Below the pieces are notes generated by a model. The model saw nothing but the letters and a program-made list of their open reading frames with translations. It ran no database searches and had not been told where the DNA came from. From positions 1 through 64,000 of the forward strand of contig JBBSGB010000009.1 in assembly GCA_038254545.1 (NCBI GenBank): a DNA stretch of 64,000 bases, read 5' to 3'. Source of the stretch: CAHJXF01 sp038254545 (GTDB taxonomy: Bacteria; Pseudomonadota; Gammaproteobacteria; Burkholderiales; Burkholderiaceae_D). The stretch's first letter is position 1, and each line of letters starts with the position of its first letter. Shown one piece after another: positions 7,202-15,077 of the stretch. The translations under genes and the position numbers were made by a program.

Positions 7202-8590
7202 TCACTTCGGCTCGTGCATTTCGGATACCAGCGTGGGGATCAGCTCGGATACGTTTGGATGAATCGGCACCGCGCGTTGAAACGCCGTGTACGGTTGGTC
7301 CGCGCTCATCATGTCGATGAAGCCGTGGATCGCTTCATCGCCGCTGGTCCCGAGGATCGCCGCGCCGAGGATGCGTTTGGTCTCGCGATCGGCAACGACC
7401 TTCATGAAGCCCTTGGTCTCGCCCTTCTCAATCGCGCGGCTGACGCGGGTCATCGGCCGTTGATTGACCAGCAAGGGCCGGCCCGACGCGCGTGCCTGCG
7501 CTTCGGTCATCCCGACGCGGCCCAGCGGCGGATCGATGTAGAGCGCGTAGGCCGCGATGCGCTCGCTCACGCGTCGGCGCTCGCCGTCGAGCAGGTTCGC
7601 GGCGACGATTTCATAGTCGTTGTAAGAGGTGTGCGTGAAGGCGCCGCGTCCGTTGCAGTCGCCCAGAGCCCAGATGCCGGCAACGCTGGTGCGCAGTTCG
7701 TCGTCGACCGTGATGTAGCCCTTCGCATCGGTCGCGATGCCCGCGCGTTCGAGCCCGAGGTCATCGGTATTGGGCACGCGCCCCACCGCGAGCAGCACGT
7801 GGCTGCCGATGACGTCCGGCTCGCCGCCGGTGCAGTCGACGCGGGCCGAGATGCCGTCCGGATGCGATTTGAAGGCGATGCACTCGGCTTGCGTGCGAAC
7901 TGAAATTCCCTCGTCTTCGAGGATCTTCCGAACGGCGTCCGAAACGTCCTCGTCTTCGCGCGTGATCAGGCGCAGCGCTTTCTCGATGATCGTGACTTCG
8001 GCGCCGAAGCGTCGATACATCTGCGCGAATTCCAGGCCGATGTAGCTGCCGCCGACAACGATGAGATGCCGCGGGAAGGTATCGAGCGCGAGGATGGAGG
8101 TGTTGGTGAGATAGGACACGTCGCCGACGCCGGGAAAATCGGGCACGAGCGCGCGGCCACCGACGTTGATGAAGATCTGCGATGCGGTCAGCACATCGTC
8201 GCCGACGCGGACACTGTGCGGCCCTTCGAATGCGGCGTGGCCGTGAAGTACCGTCACGCCGGGCGCATCGCGCAGCCAGGCTTCCACCTTGGTTCGCGAG
8301 TCCATCACGACCGCATCGGCACGCGCCTTCGCCTTCTTCAGATCGAACGCGATCGTGCCGCCGATGTCCACGCCGTAGTCGGCGGCGCGACGCGCGACAT
8401 GCGCCACATAGGCGCTCGCGATCAGCGTCTTGGTCGGCGTGCAACCGGTGTTCACGCAGGTTCCGCCGAACAGGTGGCGCTCGATCAGCGCGACGTGCTT
8501 TCCTGCGGCGCCGAGGCGCACGGCCAGCGGAGGGCCGGCCTGGCCGGCGCCGATGACGATCGCATCGAAGGCATTTGTCGCGTTGTTCAT
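7202..8590 (-). CDS. FAD-dependent pyridine nucleotide-disulfide oxidoreductase (mercuric-reductase-like)
   Basis: At 462 residues this is full-length for class I flavin disulfide reductases. It shows the FAD-binding GAGQAGPPLAVRLG (14-27), the redox pair C45/C50 in GGTCVNTGCTPTK, the NAD(P)H-binding VVGGSYIGLEFAQMY, the second FAD motif WALGDCNGRGAF and the C-terminal catalytic HPNVSEL with its His-Glu pair. There is no N-terminal heavy-metal domain and no C-terminal vicinal Cys pair, so true mercuric reductase activity is unlikely. Proteins like this are usually annotated as mercuric-reductase-like oxidoreductases of unknown disulfide substrate. Its ATG overlaps the stop of a 33-codon ORF upstream, implying coupled translation. 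Confidence 0.87.
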   Translation of the reverse strand: MNNATNAFDAIVIGAGQAGPPLAVRLGAAGKHVALIERHLFGGTCVNTGCTPTKTLIASAYVAHVARRAADYGVDIGGTIAFDLKKAKARADAVVMDSRTKVEAWLRDAPGVTVLHGHAAFEGPHSVRVGDDVLTASQIFINVGGRALVPDFPGVGDVSYLTNTSILALDTFPRHLIVVGGSYIGLEFAQMYRRFGAEVTIIEKALRLITREDEDVSDAVRKILEDEGISVRTQAECIAFKSHPDGISARVDCTGGEPDVIGSHVLLAVGRVPNTDDLGLERAGIATDAKGYITVDDELRTSVAGIWALGDCNGRGAFTHTSYNDYEIVAANLLDGERRRVSERIAAYALYIDPPLGRVGMTEAQARASGRPLLVNQRPMTRVSRAIEKGETKGFMKVVADRETKRILGAAILGTSGDEAIHGFIDMMSADQPYTAFQRAVPIHPNVSELIPTLVSEMHEPK

Positions 8591-8688
8591 CGCGCGGCCA
8601 TCAAGCTCGATGCCGCGAGTGCCGTGCCGCAGAGGGTACGCAGTCCTGCGATCACGCCGATCAGTAACGAGAATATGAGTATCGTCAT
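8587..8688 (-). CDS. 33-residue membrane peptide, resembles the start of DUF4126-type proteins
   Basis: This short ORF starts at ATG 8688 with GGAG upstream. It encodes MTILIFSLLIGVIAGLRT and then 15 more residues, and stops in a TGA that overlaps the oxidoreductase ATG (ATGA). It has a single hydrophobic segment. The opening strongly resembles the first helix of DUF4126-like small membrane proteins, which are normally about 150 residues. It may be a truncated relic kept as a translational leader, or a real small membrane partner. Confidence 0.45.
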   Translation of the reverse strand: MTILIFSLLIGVIAGLRTLCGTALAASSLMAAR

Positions 8689-8804
8689 CGAGCTCTCCAG
8701 CACATGCGAGTGGCGTCAGTGGTATGGAGCGGACCGGGTCTTGCAGGCGACGGCGCGGACGCTCGATCGGTACGATAAAGGATCATCACCCAGGAAGGAA
8801 TGCC

Positions 8805-9515
8805 ATGAAGATCGAAAACGCAGTCGTCCTGATCACCGGCGCCAATCGCGGGCTGGGCCTGGCCTTCGCTCGCGAGGCGCTGGCGCGCGGCGCGAGCAAG
8901 GTCTATGCGGGCGCGCGCGATCCTTCGACGATCACCTTGCCCGGTGTGGTGCTGGTGAAGCTCGACGTGACCGATGAGCACGACATCGGCGTCGCTGCGA
9001 GGTCCTGCGGCGACGTTACGCTGCTGATCAACAACGCCGGCATCGCGGTGACGGGCGGATTTCTCGAGGACAAGAGCGTGGCCTCGGCACGCGCGCACCT
9101 GGAGACCAACTTCTTCGGGCCGCTCTTGATGAGCCGCGCGTTCGCGCCGATCCTGGCTACGAACGGGGGCGGCGCGATCCTCAACGTGCTGTCGATCGCG
9201 AGTTGGATCAATCGCGCCTTGCTCGGCACCTACGGCGCGAGCAAGTCGGCGGCGTGGGGACTGACCAACGGCCTGCGTAACGAATTGCGCGAGCAGAACA
9301 CGCAGGTGCTCGCGCTGCATGTCGGCTTCGTCGATACCGATCTGACGAAAGACTTCGACGTCCCGAAGACCGCGCCCGATGTGGTCGTGGCACGCACCTT
9401 CGACGCGCTCGAAGCCGGTGCGAGCGAAGTGCTGGCCGACGAACGCACCCGGCTGATCCACGCGGGCCTGTCCGGCGACCCGGCCGTGTATCTCGAAATG
9501 CCGAAGGCGCCCTGA
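8805..9515 (+). CDS. Short-chain dehydrogenase/reductase (SDR)
   Basis: This is a classical SDR of 236 residues, with the dinucleotide-binding TGANRGLG at 11-18, NNAG at 77-80, a catalytic serine in SIASW and the YGASK active site with Y143 and K147. The second-strand region (GARDPSTI) has an Arg after the first strand, which favours NADP(H). Start ATG 8805 is preceded by AGGAAGG, a good ribosome site. The substrate is unknown; relatives are annotated as general oxidoreductases. It is divergent from the flavin reductase and is followed by the phn operon. Confidence 0.87.
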   Translation: MKIENAVVLITGANRGLGLAFAREALARGASKVYAGARDPSTITLPGVVLVKLDVTDEHDIGVAARSCGDVTLLINNAGIAVTGGFLEDKSVASARAHLETNFFGPLLMSRAFAPILATNGGGAILNVLSIASWINRALLGTYGASKSAAWGLTNGLRNELREQNTQVLALHVGFVDTDLTKDFDVPKTAPDVVVARTFDALEAGASEVLADERTRLIHAGLSGDPAVYLEMPKAP

Positions 9516-9653
9516 TGACGGGGCATGCCAGCGCAACAGTCAATGCGCGCGCCGGCGTCCGAACCCAATAATCCTGGCTGCCGAGATTTCAAAAGACTCC
9601 GAACACTGTTAGCGTACGCGTCGTCGATACGCACCATCTTTTCGGGGAGTCTC

Positions 9654-10610
9654 ATGAACGGTCCATCGCTGCGAATCAAGTTCGCCTTCGTCGCGCTTTC
9701 TTTTCTGCTGTGCCCCCTCGCCAACGCGCTCGACGCGGCGCGCTTCAAGGATGCGAACGGAGACCTGGTCGCCGACGCGCCGATCGATGCGAAGAATTTC
9801 GTCGATCCCGCGACCCTGATCTTTGCCTACACGCCGGTCGAGGATCCCGCGGTATACGCCAAGGTGTGGGACGGGTTCATCAAGCACATGGAGACGGTCA
9901 CCGGCAAGAAGGTGCAGTTCTTTCCGGTGCAGTCCAACGCCGCGCAGATCGAAGCGATGCGTGCCGGTCGCCTGCATGTGGCTGGCTTCAACACCGGGGC
10001 CACGCCGCTGGCGGTGAACTGCGCGGGCTTCGTGCCGTTCGCGATCATGGCCGGCAACGAAGGCCAGTTCGGCTATGAGATGGAGATCATCACGTACCCG
10101 GGCAGCGGCATCACCAAGATCGCGGACCTGAAGGGTCGCAAGCTCGCGTTCACGGCCGAAACCTCGAACTCCGGATTCAAGGCGCCCTCCGCCCTGCTGC
10201 GCAGCGAGTACAAGCTCGAGGCCGGCAAGGACTACAACGCGGTGTTCTCCGGCAAGCACGACAACTCGATCCTCGGCGTCGCGAACAAGGACTACGACGC
10301 GGCAGCCATCGCCAACGAAGTGATGCACCGGATGGTCGATCGCGGCGTGGTGAAGAAGGAGCAGATCGTCACGATCTACAAGTCGCAGACCTTTCCGACG
10401 ACCGGCTACGGCTATGCCTACAACCTCAAGCCCGAGCTCGCGAAGAAGGTGCAGGAAGCCTTCTTCACTTTCCCCTGGGCCGGCTCGGAACTGTCCAAGG
10501 AATTCGGCAAGCAGGGCGTGACGAAGTTCGCACCGATCACTTATCAGAAGGATTGGGACGTGGTGCGCAAGGTCGATAGCGCGATGAACGTGTCGTACGA
10601 ATGCAAGTGA
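9654..10610 (+). CDS. phnD: Phosphonate/phosphate ABC transporter, periplasmic binding protein (PhnD-like)
   Basis: The 318-residue protein has a Sec signal peptide ending near PLANA (about residue 25). The PhnD fold follows: LIFAYTPVEDPAVYAKVWDGF, VQFFPVQSNAAQIEAMRAGRLHVAGFNTGATPLAV, and a later FPTTGYGYAYNL. It captures the substrate in the periplasm and delivers it to the two permeases encoded downstream. ATG 9654 has GGGGAG upstream. Binding proteins of this group take phosphonates, phosphite or phosphate, and the sequence alone does not separate them. No C-P lyase or phosphonatase gene is nearby, so phosphate or phosphite uptake is at least as likely. First gene of phnDCEE. Confidence 0.87.
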   Translation: MNGPSLRIKFAFVALSFLLCPLANALDAARFKDANGDLVADAPIDAKNFVDPATLIFAYTPVEDPAVYAKVWDGFIKHMETVTGKKVQFFPVQSNAAQIEAMRAGRLHVAGFNTGATPLAVNCAGFVPFAIMAGNEGQFGYEMEIITYPGSGITKIADLKGRKLAFTAETSNSGFKAPSALLRSEYKLEAGKDYNAVFSGKHDNSILGVANKDYDAAAIANEVMHRMVDRGVVKKEQIVTIYKSQTFPTTGYGYAYNLKPELAKKVQEAFFTFPWAGSELSKEFGKQGVTKFAPITYQKDWDVVRKVDSAMNVSYECK

Positions 10611-10650
10611 GAGTTTCGACCGCCCGTCACAAGTAACCCGCCGGTCACTG

Positions 10651-11481
10651 ATGCTTTGTCTCGTCGGCCTGACCAAGCGCTACGGGACCGACGCGCTGGC
10701 GCTCGACACCGTCAGTCTCGACGTGCCGCCGGGGCAAGTGGTCGCGCTGATCGGGCCTTCGGGTGCGGGCAAGTCCACGCTGATCCGCTGCATCAATCGC
10801 CTGGTCGAGCCGTCGTCGGGGCGGGTGCTGCTCAACGATGTCGATTTGACGGCGCTTGGCCGTCGCGAGTTGCGATTGGCACGTCGTCGCATCGGGATGA
10901 TCTTCCAGGAGTTCGCGCTCGTCGAGCGTCTTACGGTGATGGAGAACGTGCTCTCGGGTCGGCTCGGTTATGTCGGATTCTGGAAGAGTTTCCTGCGCCG
11001 CTTTCCCGATGCCGATATCGAACGCGCGTTCGAATTGCTGGCCCGCGTCGGCCTCGCGGACTTCGTCGACAAGCGCGCCGACGCGCTGTCCGGAGGGCAG
11101 CGTCAGCGCGTGGGAATCGCGCGCGCATTGATGCAGGCGCCCGAACTGTTGCTGGTCGATGAACCGACCGCGAGCCTCGACCCAAAGACCTCGCGCCAGA
11201 TCATGCGGCTGCTGTCGGAGCTATGCGCCGAGCGCGGGCTCGCGGCCGTTATCAACATCCACGACGTGCGGCTCGCGCAGCGTTTCGTGCAGCGCGTGAT
11301 CGGCCTCAAGGCGGGTCGCGTCGTGTACGACGGCGCGCCCGATGGACTGACGCCGGATGCGCTCACGTCGATCTACGGTGAAGAGGATTGGAACGAGGCG
11401 CAGACGGACGCGGAGATCGACGCGGAAATCCAGGCGCGTGGGCAGGTGACGATCGATCGTGATCGCTTGCAGAGCGCATAG
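10651..11481 (+). CDS. phnC: Phosphonate/phosphate ABC transporter, ATP-binding protein (PhnC-like)
   Basis: The 276-residue ABC ATPase has Walker A GPSGAGKSTLIR, Q-loop QEFALVERLTVMENVL, the signature LSGGQRQRVGIARAL, Walker B LLLVDEPTASLDP and a switch histidine in NIHDVRLA. The loop between Q-loop and signature (SGRLGYVGFWKSFLRRF) is characteristic of PhnC. It powers the PhnE permeases with PhnD as receptor. The gene follows phnD by 40 bases; no terminator is evident, so they are co-transcribed. The C-terminal 25 residues are acidic and then basic, and add nothing recognisable. Confidence 0.9.
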   Translation: MLCLVGLTKRYGTDALALDTVSLDVPPGQVVALIGPSGAGKSTLIRCINRLVEPSSGRVLLNDVDLTALGRRELRLARRRIGMIFQEFALVERLTVMENVLSGRLGYVGFWKSFLRRFPDADIERAFELLARVGLADFVDKRADALSGGQRQRVGIARALMQAPELLLVDEPTASLDPKTSRQIMRLLSELCAERGLAAVINIHDVRLAQRFVQRVIGLKAGRVVYDGAPDGLTPDALTSIYGEEDWNEAQTDAEIDAEIQARGQVTIDRDRLQSA

Positions 11482-11503
11482 GTACTGTTCCGATTCGGTA
11501 CTT

Positions 11504-12295
11504 ATGCCCGCACACACCTGGACCCGCCCCCGTCTGATTCCCAATGCGACGCTGCGCGCCGCGATCATCGGCGGCGTGCTGGTCTATCTGGTTCTCGCGA
11601 TCGGCTCGCTCGAGATCAACTGGTCGCGCATCGCGCAGGGCTTCGAGAAGGGATGGCGTCTTCTTCTCGCATTCCTGCACCCGAACTTCGGCGCGCGCTG
11701 GGGCGAGATCGTGGCCGGGATGCGCGAGAGCCTGACGATGACGGTCTGCGCGACGGTCGCCGGAGTCGCGCTGTCGATCCCGATCGGCATCGGTGCCGCG
11801 CGCAACCTTGTGCATCCGGCGATCTATTACCTTTGTCGCGGCATCGTCGCGGTGTCGCGCAGCCTGCAGGAAATCATCGTCGCGATCCTGTTCGTCGCGA
11901 TGGTGGGCTTCGGCCCGTTCGCGGGATTCCTGACGATCACGTTCGCGACCATCGGCTTTCTCGCCAAGCTGCTCGCCGAAGATATCGAGGACATCGACGG
12001 GGCACAGGTCGAGGCGATCACGGCGGCCGGGGGCTCGTGGTTGCAGCGGCTCGAATATGCGGTGCGGCCGCAGGTGATGCCGCGCCTGATCGGGCTGTGC
12101 CTGTATCGGCTCGACATCAACTTCCGCGAGTCGGCGGTGGTCGGCATCGTGGGTGCGGGCGGCATCGGCGCGACGCTCAACACCGCGATCGATCGCTATG
12201 AGTTCGACGTGGCCGCGGCGATCCTCGCCATCATCATCGTGATCGTGATGCTTGCGGAATATTCGTCGGGTTATCTGCGCAAGTGGGCACAATGA
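11504..12295 (+). CDS. phnE: Phosphonate/phosphate ABC transporter permease 1 (PhnE-like)
   Basis: This 263-residue permease has about six membrane helices. Its coupling segment (FATIGFLAKLLAEDIEDIDG, then EAITAAGGSWLQ) and the PhnE hallmark RLDINFRESAVVGIVGAGGIG are both present. ATG 11504 is chosen because earlier in-frame residues overlap the phnC end and are not hydrophobic. Its stop overlaps the start of the second permease (ATGA). Two different PhnE genes in tandem suggest a heterodimeric channel rather than the homodimer encoded in E. coli. Confidence 0.87.
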   Translation: MPAHTWTRPRLIPNATLRAAIIGGVLVYLVLAIGSLEINWSRIAQGFEKGWRLLLAFLHPNFGARWGEIVAGMRESLTMTVCATVAGVALSIPIGIGAARNLVHPAIYYLCRGIVAVSRSLQEIIVAILFVAMVGFGPFAGFLTITFATIGFLAKLLAEDIEDIDGAQVEAITAAGGSWLQRLEYAVRPQVMPRLIGLCLYRLDINFRESAVVGIVGAGGIGATLNTAIDRYEFDVAAAILAIIIVIVMLAEYSSGYLRKWAQ

Positions 12296-13113
12296 TGGCC
12301 GCGTCCGCACCCGCGATGAAGGCGCTGGTATGGACACGACGCACCCCGCGCGCGCGCATCTTCGCGTGGTCCGGCTGGCTCGCAATGGTCGCCCTCACCG
12401 TGTTCTGCTGGCAGGCCATGACGCGAGACACGATCTGGTCGTTCGTGCTGGACGCGCCGCATCAGGCTGCAGATATCGGCGCCCGCATGGTGCCGCCGCG
12501 CTGGTCGTACTTGAACGTTCTCTGGCGTCCGCTATGGGACACGCTCAACATGGCGACGCTGGGCACCGCGCTCGGCGTGGTGCTCGCAGTGCCGATCGCG
12601 TTCATGGCTGCGCGCAACACCACGCCAAGCACGCTGCTGCTGCGACCGATCGCGCTGTTCCTGATCGTCGCATCGCGTTCGATCAACTCGCTGATCTGGG
12701 CATTGCTGCTGGTGTCGATCCTCGGGCCGGGCCTTTTGCCCGGCATCATCGCGATTGCGCTGCGCTCGATCGGCTTCGTCGCCAAGCTGCTCTATGAAGC
12801 GATCGAGGAGACCGACGAGGCACCGGTCGAGGCGATCGTATCGACCGGGGCGCCGCGCGCGAGTGTCGTCGCCTATGGCATCGTGCCGCAGATCCTGCCG
12901 GCCTTCGCGGGCATCAGCGTGTTTCGCTGGGACATCAACATCCGCGAATCGACCGTGCTCGGGCTGGTCGGCGCAGGCGGCATCGGGCTGCAACTGGAAG
13001 CGTCGCTGAACACGCTCGCGTGGCCGCAGGTGAGCGTGATCCTGTTGGCGATCCTCTCGACGGTCGTGATCGGCGAATGGGTCTCTGCGAAGATTCGCCA
13101 CGCGATCATCTGA
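12292..13113 (+). CDS. phnE2: Phosphonate/phosphate ABC transporter permease 2 (PhnE-like)
   Basis: The second PhnE paralogue has 273 residues, again with about six helices and the same signature region (RWDINIRESTVLGLVGAGGIG). The N-terminal 40 residues are longer and more basic than in the first copy. ATG 12292 overlaps the previous stop by ATGA, so translation is coupled and the two products are probably made at equal levels. The cytoplasmic coupling stretch (RSIGFVAKLLYEAIEETDEA) matches that of permease 1, as expected for two halves of one pore contacting a PhnC dimer. It is the last gene of the transporter unit; the next gene begins 29 bases later. Confidence 0.87.
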   Translation: MMAASAPAMKALVWTRRTPRARIFAWSGWLAMVALTVFCWQAMTRDTIWSFVLDAPHQAADIGARMVPPRWSYLNVLWRPLWDTLNMATLGTALGVVLAVPIAFMAARNTTPSTLLLRPIALFLIVASRSINSLIWALLLVSILGPGLLPGIIAIALRSIGFVAKLLYEAIEETDEAPVEAIVSTGAPRASVVAYGIVPQILPAFAGISVFRWDINIRESTVLGLVGAGGIGLQLEASLNTLAWPQVSVILLAILSTVVIGEWVSAKIRHAII

Positions 13114-13141
13114 AGCGCATCAACAAAATCATTGGATCCGC

Positions 13142-14440
13142 GTGAACAGACCTTTCGGGAAATCACTCATCGTGAACATCGCCCTCGCCGTTGTGGCCGT
13201 CCTTTGTATCGTTTTCGTGGCTGCCAATCTGATGACCGCCGAGAAGAGGGTCGATCACAAGGTCAAGCGACTCTATTCGGCGGAAGACCCGGAGTTCCTG
13301 CGCGTGATGGGCACGCTGCTGGGTCCGCCGGTGATCCCGGGCAACCGCTACAGCGTGCTCGTCAACGGCGACCAGATTTTTCCGGCGATGCTCGACGCGA
13401 TCAGGAAGGCCGAGCACACGATCGACTTGGAGACCTACATCTATTGGTCGGGAGCGATCGGCAGAGCCTTCGCCGATGCCCTGACCGAGCGTGCGAAGTC
13501 GGGAATCAAGGTGCATGTGCTGCTCGACTGGGTGGGCACGGCGAAGATGGACGAAGCGCTGATCGACGAGTTGAAATCGGCCGGCGTCGAGGTCCTGAAA
13601 TATCACAAGCCGCATTGGACGGGTCTGGGCAAGCTGAACAACCGCACGCATCGCAAGTTGCTGGTCGTCGACGGGCAGGTCGGATTCACAGGTGGCGTGG
13701 GCATCGCGGAACAATGGACCGGCAACGCACAGGACCTCGATCATTGGCGGGACACGCACTTCAAGGTCGAGGGTCCCGTGGTGGGACAGATGCAGTCGGT
13801 CTTCATGGACAACTGGATCAAGGCGGCTGGCACGGTGCTCCATGGCGTGGAGTATTTTCCGCCGCTGCAGCCGGAACAGCCGGTGTCCGATGGTCTCGCT
13901 CAGGTGTTCAGCAGTTCGCCCTCGGGGGGCAGCGCGAGCATGGAGTTGATGTACCTTCTGTCGATCACGGCGGCCAAGCGCAGCATCCGGCTTTCGAGTT
14001 CGTATTTCGTGCCCAACGACATGGCGGTCAACGCGTTTCTCGCGGCGATGAAGCGTGGCGTGAAGGTAGAGATCATCACGCCCGGCAAGCACATCGACTC
14101 GGACGCGGTGCGCGAGGCATCGCGCGCCAAATGGGGTCCACTGCTGGCAGCCGGCGCCGAGATTTCCGAGTACCAGCCGACCATGTATCACGTGAAAGTG
14201 ATGATCGTCGACGAGTTCATGGTCTCGACCGGCTCGACCAACTTCGACGAGCGCTCGTTTCGCCTGAACGACGAAGCGAACCTCAATATCTACGACGCGG
14301 CGTTTGCGAAGGAGCAGGTGGGCGTGTTCGAAGACGACCTCGCGAAGTCCAGGCGCATCACGTTCGAGATGTGGAAGGCGCGGCCATTGCGCGAGAAGAT
14401 CGCGGAGAAGTTCGCGTCGCTGCTGGATTCGCAACTCTGA
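13142..14440 (+). CDS. Phospholipase D-family protein, probable cardiolipin synthase
   Basis: The protein has 432 residues with an N-terminal membrane anchor (about 9-30) and two HKD motifs: H170-x-K172-x4-D177 in NRTHRKLLVVDG and H350-x-K352-x4-D357 in MYHVKVMIVDE. Each is followed by the expected GG(V)/GSTN turn. Two-HKD enzymes with this anchor usually make cardiolipin by condensing phosphatidylglycerol or PG with PE. The TGGVGIAEQWTGN and STNFDERSFRLNDEANL segments are typical of bacterial Cls-type proteins. The start is GTG 13142, 29 bases after phnE2, so read-through from the phn operon is possible. Which Cls subtype it is remains open. Confidence 0.82.
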   Translation: MNRPFGKSLIVNIALAVVAVLCIVFVAANLMTAEKRVDHKVKRLYSAEDPEFLRVMGTLLGPPVIPGNRYSVLVNGDQIFPAMLDAIRKAEHTIDLETYIYWSGAIGRAFADALTERAKSGIKVHVLLDWVGTAKMDEALIDELKSAGVEVLKYHKPHWTGLGKLNNRTHRKLLVVDGQVGFTGGVGIAEQWTGNAQDLDHWRDTHFKVEGPVVGQMQSVFMDNWIKAAGTVLHGVEYFPPLQPEQPVSDGLAQVFSSSPSGGSASMELMYLLSITAAKRSIRLSSSYFVPNDMAVNAFLAAMKRGVKVEIITPGKHIDSDAVREASRAKWGPLLAAGAEISEYQPTMYHVKVMIVDEFMVSTGSTNFDERSFRLNDEANLNIYDAAFAKEQVGVFEDDLAKSRRITFEMWKARPLREKIAEKFASLLDSQL

Positions 14441-14477
14441 GCGCTACGCGCCTTCGAGCCGCTCAAATCTCTTGCCC

Positions 14478-15026
14478 ATGACAGCCGCAACAATCATCCT
14501 GCGACTCGCTCGACCCGCGGACGCGTCGGCGATTGCGTTGATGTCGCGCGACCTGATCGAGGCGGGGTTGGGTTGGAGCTATCGGCCAGCGCGCATCGCC
14601 CGCCTGATCCTGGATCGCGACACGAACGTGTTGATTGCCGCGCGGCGCGGCAAGCCGGTGGGATTCGCGGTCATGAGCTTCGGGGACGAGCGCGCCCATC
14701 TCGCGCTGCTCGCCGTACACCCCGCTCATCAGCGCCAAGGCGTTGCCCGCCGCCTGCTGGAATGGCTGGTCGAATGCGCTGCGTCCGCCGGCATCGCTTC
14801 GCTACACCTCGAATTGCGCGCAGGCAATGCCGCGGCTCGCGCCTTCTACCGAGACATGGGCTTCGCGGAACGCTACGTCGTGCCCGGCTACTACCATGGG
14901 CGCGAATCGGCACTACGCATGCAGCGCGTACTGCGCCTCGACGAGCCGGCGTCCGTCAGATGGCAGCCGCCGACCCTCGGGGCGGATAGAGCCGCTGATC
15001 GACGCTCGCGCGCCACGCGCCGTTGA
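14478..15026 (+). CDS. GNAT-family N-acetyltransferase
   Basis: The 182-residue protein contains the acetyl-CoA-binding segment LLAVHPAHQRQGVARRLLEW (Q/R-x-x-G-x-A) near residue 80 and the RAGNAAARAFYRDMGF motif near residue 117. The layout is like RimI-type acetyltransferases, but with a 35-residue low-complexity basic tail. The substrate (an N-terminus, a small amine or an antibiotic) cannot be told. It lies 37 bases downstream of the phospholipase gene and about 50 bases before the glutamate dehydrogenase gene. Confidence 0.8.
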   Translation: MTAATIILRLARPADASAIALMSRDLIEAGLGWSYRPARIARLILDRDTNVLIAARRGKPVGFAVMSFGDERAHLALLAVHPAHQRQGVARRLLEWLVECAASAGIASLHLELRAGNAAARAFYRDMGFAERYVVPGYYHGRESALRMQRVLRLDEPASVRWQPPTLGADRAADRRSRATRR

Positions 15027-15077
15027 TCGATACTTCGCGATCACCGGCAGCGGACCATAGCCCGAGTCCGCGCCCAC

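Noticed and set aside
7202..8590. True mercuric reductase (merA)
   Set aside because: It lacks the C-terminal vicinal cysteines and any mer operon genes.
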